The notes under the pieces were generated by a model. It saw only the letters and a list, made by a program, of their open reading frames with translations. It was not told where the DNA came from and did no database searches. 64,000 bases of DNA from Geodermatophilus normandii. Lineage in GTDB: Bacteria; Actinomycetota; Actinomycetes; Mycobacteriales; Geodermatophilaceae. Within the stretch, counting starts at the first letter, position 1, and each line of letters begins with the position of its first letter. Both the position numbers and the translations under genes were made by a program. The stretch is from assembly GCF_003182485.1 (NCBI RefSeq), contig NZ_QGTX01000001.1, forward strand, positions 4,054,001 to 4,118,000, given 5' to 3'. Shown piece after piece: positions 53,083 through 62,357 of the stretch.

Positions 53083-53186
53083 GGGGGTTCTCCTGTGATC
53101 CCGGGGACGGACGCCGGCCGTTCCCCGACGCCCTGCGGAGGAGTCTGACCCACGTCCGTCCCCTCGGGAACCGCGCGAACGGGTCC

Positions 53187-53720
53187 TCAGCCGGGGTCGC
53201 GCGACCACGGCCGCACGCCCGACTCACCCGACACCAGCCGCTCCGCGGCCGCGTAGACCAGCAGCCCGGGGACCACCAGCAGCGACGGCGGCAGCACGAG
53301 CGGCGCGGCCAGCACCGTGATGGCCAGGACCCCGGGGGCGCTGAGCAGCCAGCCGGGCCGCCGCTCGGCATCGGCCAGCGCGCCCCAGCGGACGCCGGCC
53401 CACATCAGCCACCGCAGCAGCACCGGCACGCCGGCCTCCCGCATCACCCGGCGGAAGACGCCGTCGGCCTGCTGGGAGGTGACCGCACCGGTGCGGATGC
53501 CGACCGTGCACAGCCAGTCGTGCAGCACCGCGGCCAGGGTGTAGCGCCCCGACCGCGGCACCAGCCACAGCACCGGCCGCGGCACGCTGGCCAGGTCGGT
53601 GACGAACCCCGCGGGGACGACGAAGCGCTCCCGTGACCCCACGTACGTCAGCGGCTCGACGAGCGTCCAGCCGTCGGCTCCGGCGGTGCGCAGCACCGCC
53701 GACGCCGGCTCGAACGGCAC
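53187..53720 (-). CDS. DUF1353 protein with C-terminal membrane segment
   Basis: A 177-residue protein. The DUF1353 core (about 20-125) has FVVPAGFVTDLASVPRPVLW, YTLAAVLHDWLCTVG (conserved His-Asp) and ADGVFRRVMREAGVPVLLRW. A hydrophobic C-terminal hairpin (about 128-160) suggests membrane attachment. DUF1353 also occurs in phage and phage-like clusters, with unknown role. The GTG start lies 1 bp after the MFS stop, so the two are cotranscribed. Confidence 0.82.
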   Translation of the reverse strand: MPFEPASAVLRTAGADGWTLVEPLTYVGSRERFVVPAGFVTDLASVPRPVLWLVPRSGRYTLAAVLHDWLCTVGIRTGAVTSQQADGVFRRVMREAGVPVLLRWLMWAGVRWGALADAERRPGWLLSAPGVLAITVLAAPLVLPPSLLVVPGLLVYAAAERLVSGESGVRPWSRDPG

Positions 53721-53721
53721 G

Positions 53722-55227
53722 TCAGAGGCGCGGCCGGGCCGCGCCCTCGGCGCGGGCGCCCGGACGGCGCGCGGAGAGCGGCGTCGCGACGTCCTCGAGC
53801 GACCTGCCCTCCGCGTCGATGCCGAGCACCGCGGCCACGATCCCGCCGAGCACCATCACGCCGGCCCCGAGCAGGTAGCCCCAGAACAGCCGGATGGGCT
53901 CCGAGCCGTCCCCGATGAGCGAGCCGTAGACGACCGGCCCGAGCGCGCCGAAGCACTGGGCGATGGCGAAGAAGACGGCGATCGCCTTGGCCCGGACCTC
54001 CATCGGGAAGATCTCGCTGACGGTCAGGTAGGCGGAGCTGGCGCCGGCCGAGGCGAAGAAGAAGATGACCGACCAGGCGATCGTCTGGGTGACGGCGGTG
54101 AGCGCGCCGGCCTGGAACAGGAACGCGGTGACGGCCAGGAGGACGCCGGACAGGACGTACGTCCCGGCGATCATCTTCCTGCGGCCGACGGTGTCGAACA
54201 GGTGCCCGAGCACGAAGGGTCCCGCCAGGTTGCCCACCGCGAACGCGATGAGGAACAGCGGCGCGTCACCGGAGTCGACCCCGTAGTAGGTGCCGAGCAC
54301 CAGGACGTAGGTGAAGAAGATCGCGTTGTAGAGGAACGACTGGGTGACCATGAGCGTCGCGCCGTAGACCGCCCGGGCCGGGTACTCCGAGAACAGCACC
54401 CGGGTCAGCGCCGCGTAGCCGATGTCCGGCGTCGGCTTGAGCTCGATCGCCCGGCTCTCGTCGACCGGCTCCAGCGTCCGGCCGCCGTGCTCGACCTCGT
54501 GCTCGATGTGGGCGATGGTCCCCTCGGCCTCGTGCTCCCGGCCGTGCATGACCTGCCAGCGCGGGCTCTCGGGGAGGTGCCGCCGGACGAGGAGGATGAC
54601 CAGCCCCAGCACCGGGCCGATGAGGAACGCGATGCGCCAGCCCACGCTGGGCTCGACGGCGTTGAGCAGGACGAACGTGCCGAGGGTGCCGAGGACCGCG
54701 CCGCCCCAGTAGGTGCCGCTCACCATGATGTCGACCCGGCCGCGGTACCGCGCCGGGATCAGCTCGTCGATGGCGGAGTGGATGGCGGCGTACTCGCCGC
54801 CGATGCCCATGCCGGCGATGAACCGGGTGAGGTAGAGGAACGCCACCCAGCCGGGCCCGTTGCCGAGGGTGAGGGCGGTCAGGCCGCTGCCGACCAGGTA
54901 GACGGCGAGGGTGACCATGAACAGCTTCCGGCGGCCCAGCTTGTCCGAGAGCCGGCCGAAGAACAGGGCGCCGACGACCTCGCCGAGCAGGTAGACGGTC
55001 GCGATCAGCCCGACCTCGGTCCCCGAGAGCCCGAGGGTCTCGGGCTCGGTCAGGCGGTCGACGACGGCGCCGGCGACGGTGATCTCCAGCCCGTCGAGGA
55101 TCCAGGCCGTGCCCAGCGCGGCCACCATGCGGGTGTGGAACGGCGACCAGGGCAGCCGGTCGATCCGTGCCGGGACGAGGCTGCGGATCACCCCCGGCGC
55201 GTCGGCCGGCTTCGACAGGCTCGTCAT
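53722..55227 (-). CDS. MFS transporter, sugar-porter-like
   Basis: A 501-residue, 12-helix transporter. Hallmarks are the helix 2-3 loop GRLSDKLGRRKLFM (about 90-103), GMGIGGEYAAIHSAIDELIP with YRGRV (about 140-170), PESPRW before the central loop (about 218) and GHLFDTVGRRKMI repeated after helix 8. This fits the sugar/metabolite:H+ symporter groups that include IolT- and ShiA-like carriers. Substrate unknown. The ATG follows GGAGG. Its stop is 1 bp from the DUF1353 start. Confidence 0.9.
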   Translation of the reverse strand: MTSLSKPADAPGVIRSLVPARIDRLPWSPFHTRMVAALGTAWILDGLEITVAGAVVDRLTEPETLGLSGTEVGLIATVYLLGEVVGALFFGRLSDKLGRRKLFMVTLAVYLVGSGLTALTLGNGPGWVAFLYLTRFIAGMGIGGEYAAIHSAIDELIPARYRGRVDIMVSGTYWGGAVLGTLGTFVLLNAVEPSVGWRIAFLIGPVLGLVILLVRRHLPESPRWQVMHGREHEAEGTIAHIEHEVEHGGRTLEPVDESRAIELKPTPDIGYAALTRVLFSEYPARAVYGATLMVTQSFLYNAIFFTYVLVLGTYYGVDSGDAPLFLIAFAVGNLAGPFVLGHLFDTVGRRKMIAGTYVLSGVLLAVTAFLFQAGALTAVTQTIAWSVIFFFASAGASSAYLTVSEIFPMEVRAKAIAVFFAIAQCFGALGPVVYGSLIGDGSEPIRLFWGYLLGAGVMVLGGIVAAVLGIDAEGRSLEDVATPLSARRPGARAEGAARPRL

Positions 55228-55377
55228 CGAGCACCTCCAGTTCGGGAACCGCGGCGCGCCGTACCCCGTCGCACACTGGTTGACGCGCGCAACGGCCACG
55301 TCCTCCGATCGGTCGATCCCGGCCTGCCTGTGCGGCACTCCATCGCGCACGGTGCATCGAACGTGCAGCCGCTGGGC

Positions 55378-56400
55378 ATGGTCGGCACCATGCGCCTGCC
55401 CGGGCCACGGGGCCCCCTCTCCGCCGCCCTCCGCGACGACCTGCTCGCCGGGTCGGTCTCTCCCGCGACCGTCGACCTCGCCCGCGCCGCCGCTGCGGGC
55501 AGCGCCGATCCGCTGCACGACGACGACCTGCAGCTGGCGCTGGCGCTCTGCTACGAGCTGCACTACCGCGGGTTCGACGGCGTCGACGACACGCTCGAGT
55601 GGGACCCCGACCTGCTCACGCTGCGCGCGCACCTGGAGCGCCGGCACCTCGCGGCGCTGTGCGAGCTGACCGGCCCGGTCGCCGTCTCCGGTGAGCCGGT
55701 CGACCGGCAGCTGACCGCGCTGATCGCCGCCGACGACGGCCCGTCGCTGTCGAGCTTCATGGCCAAGCGCGGCACCGCGGAGCAGTGGCGCGAGTACCTG
55801 ACCCTGCGGTCGGTCTACCACCTCAAGGAGGCCGACCCGCACACGTTCGCCATCCCGCGGCTCTCGGGTCGCGCCAAGGCGGCGATGGTCGAGATCCAGG
55901 CCGACGAGTACGGCGGCGGCGCGCCCGGGCGCATGCACAGCGAGCTGTTCGCCGGGATGATGCGCGACCTCGGCCTCGACGCCGGCTACGGCGCCCTGTG
56001 GGACGACGCCCCGGCCGTCGCCTTCACCTCGGTGAACACCATGTCGCTGTTCGGCCTGCACCGGCGCTGGCGGGCGGCGGCGCTCGGCCACCTCGCCTGC
56101 GTGGAGATGACCTCCTCGGAGCCCAGCCGCCGCTACTCCGCCGGGCTGCGCAGGCTCGGCCACGACGCGACGACGACGGTCTTCTACGACGAGCACGTCG
56201 AGGCCGACGCCGTCCACGAGCAGATCGCCTCGGTCGACATGTGCGGCTCCCTGGTGGCCGAGGACCCCTCCCTCGCCGGTGACGTGCTCTTCGGCGCCGC
56301 CTGCTCGCTGGCCCTCGACGGGCTGGCCGCCCGCCACCTGCTCGGTGCCTGGGAGTCGGGCCGCTCGGCGCTGCGGGGAGAGGACGCCCTCGTCGCCTGA
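55378..56400 (+). CDS. Iron-containing redox enzyme family protein (heme-oxygenase-like diiron fold)
   Basis: A 340-residue all-helical protein of the actinobacterial iron-containing redox enzyme family. Candidate metal ligands lie in ELHYRGFDGVDDTLEWD (about 62-78), KEADPHTFAIPRLSGRAKAA, MVEIQADEYGGG (about 168-179), RMHSELF (Glu and His) and FYDEHVEADAVHEQ. The HDO (heme-oxygenase-like diiron oxidase) superfamily oxidises small metabolites, but the substrate here is unknown. The ATG at 55390 is an alternative. It converges with a CDGSH protein gene, which could be its electron donor. Confidence 0.83.
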   Translation: MVGTMRLPGPRGPLSAALRDDLLAGSVSPATVDLARAAAAGSADPLHDDDLQLALALCYELHYRGFDGVDDTLEWDPDLLTLRAHLERRHLAALCELTGPVAVSGEPVDRQLTALIAADDGPSLSSFMAKRGTAEQWREYLTLRSVYHLKEADPHTFAIPRLSGRAKAAMVEIQADEYGGGAPGRMHSELFAGMMRDLGLDAGYGALWDDAPAVAFTSVNTMSLFGLHRRWRAAALGHLACVEMTSSEPSRRYSAGLRRLGHDATTTVFYDEHVEADAVHEQIASVDMCGSLVAEDPSLAGDVLFGAACSLALDGLAARHLLGAWESGRSALRGEDALVA

Positions 56401-56525
56401 GTCGCGATCGGGTCTCGGCCGGCGGGACGGTCCCGTTCCGGCTGCACTCCGCGACGCCGCTGCCGAACCTCTGGTCCGGATGGCGCGGTCCATCCGGGGC
56501 GCGTCCTGGGCACGAGCGCGGGACG

Positions 56526-56567
56526 GCGGCGGCACGGGCCGGGCACGGGGCCGGCCCGTGCCGCCGC
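56526..56567. terminator. Bidirectional 17-bp hairpin terminator
   Basis: 56526-56542 pairs with 56551-56567 between the convergent iron-enzyme and CDGSH genes. Confidence 0.75.
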
Positions 56568-56575
56568 ACCCTCGC

Positions 56576-56893
56576 TCAGTCGGAGGGGCGCTGGGCCTGA
56601 CGCAGGATCGCCGCGGCCGGGCGGGGTCGGCTCGGTGTGCTCGGCGCGGAGAACCCCGAGCGCTTGTGGCTGCCGTCGCAGAACGGCTTGATGCCGGACT
56701 TGCCGCACCGGCACAGCGCGATCGTCTTCCGGCCCGGGTCGATCTCGGCGCCGTCCTGGTCGACGAGCCGGAAGTCCCCGCGCACGACCAGCGGCCCGTC
56801 GCGGTAGGGCGTGATGGTCGCCCCGCCCTCGGTGGGCTGCCCGGGGAGCCGGTCGTCGTCGGGGAGGTCGTCGGCGGGGACGGCTGAACTCAC
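56576..56893 (-). CDS. CDGSH iron-sulfur protein
   Basis: A 105-residue soluble protein with a single CDGSH [2Fe-2S] motif: CRCGKSGIKPFCDGSHKRSG (about 65-84), giving three Cys and one His ligands. An upstream VVRGDFRLVDQDGAEI strand pair is typical of the family. The GTG at 56893 is chosen because the longer frame has only low-complexity Ser/Thr/Pro sequence. It is convergent with the diiron enzyme, suggesting a shared redox function. Confidence 0.9.
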   Translation of the reverse strand: MSSAVPADDLPDDDRLPGQPTEGGATITPYRDGPLVVRGDFRLVDQDGAEIDPGRKTIALCRCGKSGIKPFCDGSHKRSGFSAPSTPSRPRPAAAILRQAQRPSD

Positions 56894-56936
56894 TCCCCCA
56901 GCGTGCCCCGCGCGCGCTCCCGGCACACCCGGCGGG

Positions 56937-59900
56937 TCACCCGGCCGGCTGGCCGTAGAAGACCTGCTCGACGACGCCGCGGGCGTGCCGGGCGGTGCGC
57001 CGGTAGTCGTCGAGGAACTGCCCGGGGTCGACGTCGGCACCGGAGCCGCTGGCCCGCGCCACGCCGGCCAGCTCCAGCCCCGGCCGGGGCAGCTGGTCGC
57101 CGGGACGGCCGCGGACGAGGAAGACGGCGTTGCGCGCCCGGCTGGCCAGCTCCCACGCCTCGCGCAGCGCCCCGGCCTGCTCCGCGGTCAGCAGGTCGGC
57201 GGCGGCCAGCCCGGTGAGCGCGTCGACGGTCGAGGGCGTCCGCAGCGCCGGCACCGCGGCGGCGTGCTGCAGCTGCAGGAGCTGCACGGTCCACTCGACG
57301 TCGGCCAGGCCGCCGCGGCCGAGCTTGGTGTGGGTGGCCGGGTCCGCGCCGCGCGGCAGCCGCTCCCGCTCCACGCGGGCCTTGATGCGGCGGATCTCGG
57401 CGACCTGCTCGGTCGTCAGGCCCGCCTCCGGGTAGCGCAGCGGGTCGACCAGCTCCACGAAGGCGGCGCCCAGCTCCGGGCTGCCGGCGACCGGCGCCGC
57501 GCGCAGCAGCGCCTGCACCTCCCACACCGACACCCAGCGCTCGTAGTACTCGCGGAAGGCGTCGAGGCTGCGCACCAGCGCGCCCTGGCGCCCCTCGGGA
57601 CGCAGGTCGGCGTCGACCTCGAAGGCGGGGTCGGGCGCGGGCTCGCCGAGCAGCCGGCGCAGCGTGTGGGCCACCGCGTTGGCCGCCTGCGCGGCCCGGC
57701 CCTCCTCGGCACCCGCGCGGGCGCGGTGCACGAAGAGCACGTCGGCGTCGGAGCCGTAGCCCATCTCCCCGCCCCCGAGCCGGCCCATGCCGATGACGGC
57801 GAGCTCCATGGGCACGTCGTCGGGAGCGGTGTCGGTCTCCCGCGCCCACGCGCGCACGGCGACGTCGAGCCCGGCCTGCAGCGTGGCCACGGCGACGTCG
57901 GTGAGCGCCTGCCCGACCCGGACGACGTCGAGGCGGCCGAGCAGGTCGGCCGAGGCGATCCGCAGCAGCTCCTGGCGGCGCAGCCCGCGCAGCACGCGGA
58001 TGCCGGCCTGCGGATCGGGCGCGCGGCCGGCCGCGGCGCGCCAGGCCCCGGCCAGCGAGGCGGCGCCGCGCGGCTCGAGCTCGGCGTCGTCGGCGAGGAT
58101 GCGCAGCGCCTCGGGGGTGCGGGTGATCAGCGCGGCCACGTAGCGGCTGGAGCCGAGCAGCCGGGCCAGCCGCTCGGCCACCTGGCCCTCGTCGCGCAGC
58201 AGCCGCAGGTACCACTGGTTGCCGCCGAGCGCCTCGCTCACCTGGCGGTAGGCCAGCAGGCCGGCATCGGGGTCGGCGCAGTCGGCGAGGGTCTGCAGCA
58301 CCACCGGCAGCAGGTAGCGCTGCATCGACGCCGACCGCGACACCCCGCCGGTCAGCGCCCCCATGTGCCGCAGCGCGCCCTGCGGGTCGCCGAAGCCGAG
58401 GGCGCGCAGCCAGTCGCCTGCGGCCTTGCTGCCCAGCTGTGCGGCCTCCGCCGGCACCTTGGCCACCGCCGACAGCAGCGGCCGGTAGAAGAGCTTCTCG
58501 TGCAGCCGGCGCACCTCGCGGGTGTGCAGGTTCAGCTCGGCGCGCAGCACGTCGACGGCGGTGCCGCGGGCGTCGGGCTTGTAGCCGAGCGACCGGGCCA
58601 GCCAGCGCAGCTGCTGCTCGTCGGTGGGCAGCAGGTGCGTCCGCCGCAGCCGCAGCAGCTGCAGCCGGTGCTCGACGGTGCGCAGGAAGCGGTAGGAGGC
58701 GATGAGCGTGTCGGCGTCGTCGCGGCCGACGTAGCCGCCGGCCCGCAGCGCCGACAGCGCCGGGAGGGTGCCCCCCACGCGCAGCCGGACGTCGGCCCGC
58801 CCGTGCACGAGCTGCAGCAGCTGGACGGCGAACTCGACGTCGCGCAGCCCGCCGCGGCCGAGCTTCAGCTCCCGGTCGGCCTGCGCCGGCGGGATGTTCT
58901 CCTCCACCCGCCGCCGCATGGCCTGCACCTCGGCGACGAAGCCGGGACGGTCGCCGGCCTGCCACACCATCGGGAACAGCTCGTCGACGTAGGACCGCCC
59001 GAGGTCGGGGTCGCCGGCCACCGGGCGCATCTTCAGCAGCGCCTGGAACTCCCACGTGCTGGCCCACTGCCGGTAGTAGGCGGCGTGGTTGGCCAGCGTG
59101 CGCACCAGGGCGCCGGCCTTGCCCTCGGGGCGCAGCGCGGCGTCGACCTCCCACGCCGCCTCGTGGCAGATCCGCATGAGCGCGGCGGCCACCCGGGTGG
59201 CGCTCTGCACGGCCGGCGCCTCAGCGTCCCCCGCCCGCCCCCCGGGGTCCACCGGCTCGGCGACGAACACGACGTCGACGTCGCTGACGTAGTTGAGCTC
59301 CCGGCCGCCGGTCTTGCCGAGCGCGATGACCGCCAGCCGGCAGGCCGCCGCGCCCTGGGGCTGCTCGGCGACGGCGAGCGCGAGACCGGCGGTGAGCACC
59401 GCGGCGGCGATGTCGGCGAGCTCCGCGGCGACGTCCTCGGCCGAGAGCCCCTCGCCGAGGTCGCGCCCGGCCAGGCTCAGCACCGCGCGCCGGTGGGCCA
59501 GCCGGAGCGCGGCGACCCGCTGCGGGGAGGCGTCGGGCGCCGGCTTCCCCAGCCGGACCCCCCAAGGCGGGTCGTCGGGGTCGGCGCCGACGGCTTCCAG
59601 CATGTCCCGCTCGAGCGCGTACGCGGCCGGGCGCACCTGGCCGCGATCCTCGTCGTCGAGGACCGCCCAGTCCCCGGGGTGGGCGGCGAGGTGGTCGGCC
59701 AGGCCGGCGCTGGCGCCCAGCACCGCGAGCAGCCGGCTGCGCAGCGCCGCGGAGCCGCGCAGCCGGGCGAGCAGCCCCGCGGCGGCACCGCCGGTGGGGT
59801 CCGCGGCGTCGAGGGCCTCGACCAGCCGGGACAGCGAGCGGACGGCGAGGTCGGGGTCCCCGGCGCGGGCCAGCGCGGAGACCACCGGGGCGGCCTCGGG

Positions 59901-60041
59901 GTCGGCGGGCTCGTTGCGGTCGAGGTCCCACAGCCCCAGGGCCGGGTCGGACAGCAGGAGCGCGGCCTTCTCGCCGTCGTCGAAGCCGAAGCGGGCCAGC
60001 CGCACGACCGCGCGGCGGGGCACCTCCCGGGCGGTGGTCAC
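56937..60041 (-). CDS. glnE: Bifunctional glutamine-synthetase adenylyltransferase/removase
   Basis: GlnE attaches and removes AMP on the regulatory Tyr of GlnA1 according to nitrogen status. At 1034 residues it has both nucleotidyltransferase domains. The N-terminal (removase) motif is GGRELNYVSDVDVVFV (about 240-255) and the C-terminal (transferase) motif is GGGEMGYGSDADVLFVH (about 748-764), each with the paired Asp, separated by GlnD-type linker domains. The GTG at 60041 lies 4 nt after the amidotransferase gene, so they are cotranscribed. Equivalent to Rv2221c. Confidence 0.95.
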   Translation of the reverse strand: MTTAREVPRRAVVRLARFGFDDGEKAALLLSDPALGLWDLDRNEPADPEAAPVVSALARAGDPDLAVRSLSRLVEALDAADPTGGAAAGLLARLRGSAALRSRLLAVLGASAGLADHLAAHPGDWAVLDDEDRGQVRPAAYALERDMLEAVGADPDDPPWGVRLGKPAPDASPQRVAALRLAHRRAVLSLAGRDLGEGLSAEDVAAELADIAAAVLTAGLALAVAEQPQGAAACRLAVIALGKTGGRELNYVSDVDVVFVAEPVDPGGRAGDAEAPAVQSATRVAAALMRICHEAAWEVDAALRPEGKAGALVRTLANHAAYYRQWASTWEFQALLKMRPVAGDPDLGRSYVDELFPMVWQAGDRPGFVAEVQAMRRRVEENIPPAQADRELKLGRGGLRDVEFAVQLLQLVHGRADVRLRVGGTLPALSALRAGGYVGRDDADTLIASYRFLRTVEHRLQLLRLRRTHLLPTDEQQLRWLARSLGYKPDARGTAVDVLRAELNLHTREVRRLHEKLFYRPLLSAVAKVPAEAAQLGSKAAGDWLRALGFGDPQGALRHMGALTGGVSRSASMQRYLLPVVLQTLADCADPDAGLLAYRQVSEALGGNQWYLRLLRDEGQVAERLARLLGSSRYVAALITRTPEALRILADDAELEPRGAASLAGAWRAAAGRAPDPQAGIRVLRGLRRQELLRIASADLLGRLDVVRVGQALTDVAVATLQAGLDVAVRAWARETDTAPDDVPMELAVIGMGRLGGGEMGYGSDADVLFVHRARAGAEEGRAAQAANAVAHTLRRLLGEPAPDPAFEVDADLRPEGRQGALVRSLDAFREYYERWVSVWEVQALLRAAPVAGSPELGAAFVELVDPLRYPEAGLTTEQVAEIRRIKARVERERLPRGADPATHTKLGRGGLADVEWTVQLLQLQHAAAVPALRTPSTVDALTGLAAADLLTAEQAGALREAWELASRARNAVFLVRGRPGDQLPRPGLELAGVARASGSGADVDPGQFLDDYRRTARHARGVVEQVFYGQPAG

Positions 60042-60045
60042 CGGG

Positions 60046-60783
60046 TCAGACCGCGGCGCCGCGGGCCGCGCGCACCAGGTCGGCGAAGCGGGCGGCGAAC
60101 GGCGCCCAGACCTCCTCGAGGTCGGGGTGCACGGCGGCGGCGCGCTCGGCCACGGTGGCGGCGTCGACGGGGGTGGAGGCGACTCCGGCCGGGTCGCTGT
60201 CGGCCCAGCGCCGCACGATCTCCGGCGTCGTCTCGACGTGGAACTGCAGCCCGTAGGCCGCGCGACCGGCGCGGAAGGCCTGGTGGGCGTAGCGCACGCC
60301 GCTGGCCAGCAGGGTGGCGCCGGCCGGCAGCTCGCTGATCTCGTCGTGGTGCCACTGCACGACGTCGGGGCTCAGCGGCACCGCGGCGAACAGCGGGTCG
60401 GTCTCGGCGGCGTCGCGCCGGGCCACCAGCGCCGCGCCGACCTCGGGCCCGTCGGCGCCGGGGCGCACGCGCCCGCCGCCGGCCTGCGCCATCAGCTGCG
60501 CGCCGAGGCAGATGCCCAGCGCCGGGGCGCCGTCGGCCAGGGCCCGGGCCAGCAGCGCGCGCACCGGGCCCAGGCCGCTGACGGCGTCGTCGTCGATGCT
60601 GGACTGCGGGCCGCCGGTGACGAGCAGTCCGTCGTGGCCCGCCAGGTCGGCGGGGACCTCGTCGCCGGCGTCGAGGTGCCGCTCGTCGAGGTCGAGGCCG
60701 GCGGCGCGCAGCCACTCCCCCAGCCGGGCGGGCGGGGCGGTGTCGCTGGGCACGACGACGAGCAGGCGGGGGCGGTCCGGCAC
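60046..60783 (-). CDS. Class I glutamine amidotransferase-like protein
   Basis: A 245-residue stand-alone amidotransferase domain. The nucleophile Cys is in ALGICLGAQLMAQ (about 86-98), the His/Glu pair in AYGLQFHVETTPE (about 172-184), and the oxyanion region in LLVTGGPQSS. No synthetase domain is attached, so the ammonia acceptor is unknown. The family includes GMP-synthase-like proteins. It lies between glnA2 and glnE, probably in one operon with glnE. TAACCT sits 7 nt before the GTG. Confidence 0.88.
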   Translation of the reverse strand: MPDRPRLLVVVPSDTAPPARLGEWLRAAGLDLDERHLDAGDEVPADLAGHDGLLVTGGPQSSIDDDAVSGLGPVRALLARALADGAPALGICLGAQLMAQAGGGRVRPGADGPEVGAALVARRDAAETDPLFAAVPLSPDVVQWHHDEISELPAGATLLASGVRYAHQAFRAGRAAYGLQFHVETTPEIVRRWADSDPAGVASTPVDAATVAERAAAVHPDLEEVWAPFAARFADLVRAARGAAV

Positions 60784-60790
60784 GACCCCG

Positions 60791-60796
60791 AGGTTA
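60791..60796 (-). promoter_or_regulatory. -10 hexamer TAACCT, leaderless start
   Basis: On the minus strand TAACCT ends 7 nt before the GTG at 60783, giving a promoter for the amidotransferase-glnE pair separate from glnA2. Confidence 0.5.
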
Positions 60797-60867
60797 GTGC
60801 GCCGCGCCCCGGCGTCCCGGGGAGGCGCCTCCGTGGCGCCGCCGGGCGCCGGCGTGGCGCTGACGGC

Positions 60868-62217
60868 TCACAGGCCGGGCAGGTAGCGCTTGAGCTCGAA
60901 GGGCGTCACGTTCTGCCGGTAGGAGTTGAACTCCTCCCACTTGTTGCGGAGGAAGAACTCGAAGACGTGCTCACCGAGGGTCTCCGCGACCAGCTCGCTG
61001 CCCTGCATCGCGGTCAGCGCCTCGCCCAGGGAGACCGGCAGGTCCTCGTAGCCGGCCGCGCGGCGCTCGGTGTCGGTGAGCGACCAGACGTCGTCCTCGG
61101 CCTCCGGGGGGAGCTCGTAGCCCTTCTCGATGCCGCGCAACCCGGCGGCCAGCAGGACGGCGAAGGTGAGGTAGGGGTTGCACGCGGAGTCCGGCGAGCG
61201 GACCTCCACCCGCGCCGACTGGCCCTTGTTCGGCTTGTACGAGGGCAGCCGCACCAGCGCCGAGCGGTTGGCCCGGCCCCAGGTGGCCGCCGTCGGCGCC
61301 TCGGTGCCGGCCAGCAGCCGCCGGTAGGAGTTGACCGTCTGGTTGGTGACGGCGGTGAGCTCGCGGGCGTGGGTGAGCAGGCCCGCGATGAACTGGCGCC
61401 CGGTGGTCGACAGCCGGATCGGGTCGGCCGGGTCGTGGAAGGCGTTGCGGTCGCCCTCGAACAGCGAGACGTGGGTGTGCATCGCCGAGCCGGCCAGGTC
61501 GGTGAACGGCTTGGGCATGAACGTCGCGTGCACGCCCTGGGCGAGGGCGACCTCGCGGACGACGTGCCGCAGCGTCATCACGTTGTCGGCCATCGACAGC
61601 GCGTCGGCGTAGCGCAGGTCGATCTCCTGCTGGCCGGGCGCGACCTCGTGGTGGCTGAACTCCACCGAGATGCCCATCGCCTCGAGCGCGAAGACCGCCT
61701 CGCGGCGGAAGTCGTGCGCCACGTTGTGCGTGGACAGGTCGAAGTAGCCGCCGTTGTCGGCCGGCTCCGGCGGGCGACCGTCGGTCGGGAGGTCCTTCAG
61801 CAGGAAGAACTCGACCTCGGGGTGGGTGTAGAAGGTGAAGCCCATGTCGGCGGCCTTCGACAGCGCCCGACGCAGCACGTGCCGCGGGTCGGCCCAGGCC
61901 GGGGACCCGTCGGGCAGCGTGATGTCGCAGAACATCCGCGCGGTGTCGCTGACCTGCCCCTTGGTCGCGGGCATCACCTGGAAGGTGCCCGGGTCGGGCT
62001 TGGCGAGCATGTCCGACTCGTAGACGCGCGCGAAGCCCTCGATCGCCGAGCCGTCGAAGCCGATGCCCTCGGCGAAGGCCGCCTCGATCTCGGCCGGCGC
62101 GACGGCGACCGCCTTGAGGTAGCCCGAGACGTCGGTGAACCACAGCCGCACGAAGCGGATGTCGCGTTCCTCCAGGGTGCGCAGGACGAACTCCTGCTGT
62201 CGGTCCATGCTGGCCAT
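60868..62217 (-). CDS. glnA2: Glutamine synthetase GlnA2
   Basis: A 449-residue type I glutamine synthetase paralogue. Catalytic motifs are intact: FDGSAIEGF (about 50-58), HPEVEFFLL, EVAPGQQEIDLRYADAL, GSAMHTHVSLF (about 242-252) and RANRSALVRLP. The loop equivalent to the adenylylation site reads KGYELPPEAEDDVW rather than the GlnA1 version. It matches Rv2222c in sequence and place. Some actinobacterial paralogues use other amines, but true glutamine synthesis is the default assumption. The ATG at 62217 (or 62208) is used. Confidence 0.93.
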   Translation of the reverse strand: MASMDRQQEFVLRTLEERDIRFVRLWFTDVSGYLKAVAVAPAEIEAAFAEGIGFDGSAIEGFARVYESDMLAKPDPGTFQVMPATKGQVSDTARMFCDITLPDGSPAWADPRHVLRRALSKAADMGFTFYTHPEVEFFLLKDLPTDGRPPEPADNGGYFDLSTHNVAHDFRREAVFALEAMGISVEFSHHEVAPGQQEIDLRYADALSMADNVMTLRHVVREVALAQGVHATFMPKPFTDLAGSAMHTHVSLFEGDRNAFHDPADPIRLSTTGRQFIAGLLTHARELTAVTNQTVNSYRRLLAGTEAPTAATWGRANRSALVRLPSYKPNKGQSARVEVRSPDSACNPYLTFAVLLAAGLRGIEKGYELPPEAEDDVWSLTDTERRAAGYEDLPVSLGEALTAMQGSELVAETLGEHVFEFFLRNKWEEFNSYRQNVTPFELKRYLPGL

Positions 62218-62231
62218 GATCGGGTCCGCTC

Positions 62232-62247
62232 GTTTCCGGGTCGTGTC
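62232..62247 (-). promoter_or_regulatory. Possible half GlnR box before glnA2
   Basis: On the minus strand GACAC-n6-GAAAC (62247-62232) matches one half of a GlnR box. It lies only 15 nt before the glnA2 ATG and has no recognisable partner half. Confidence 0.3.
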
Positions 62248-62357
62248 GTCGGTGCACAGCCTGCCCGGTCGGGAGGGACGGCACACGGGCTGTCGGCGCC
62301 GTGTCGCGCCCGGGACCCGGTGGCCGCGCCGGCGCGACGGCGACGAGACTGTGCGGC

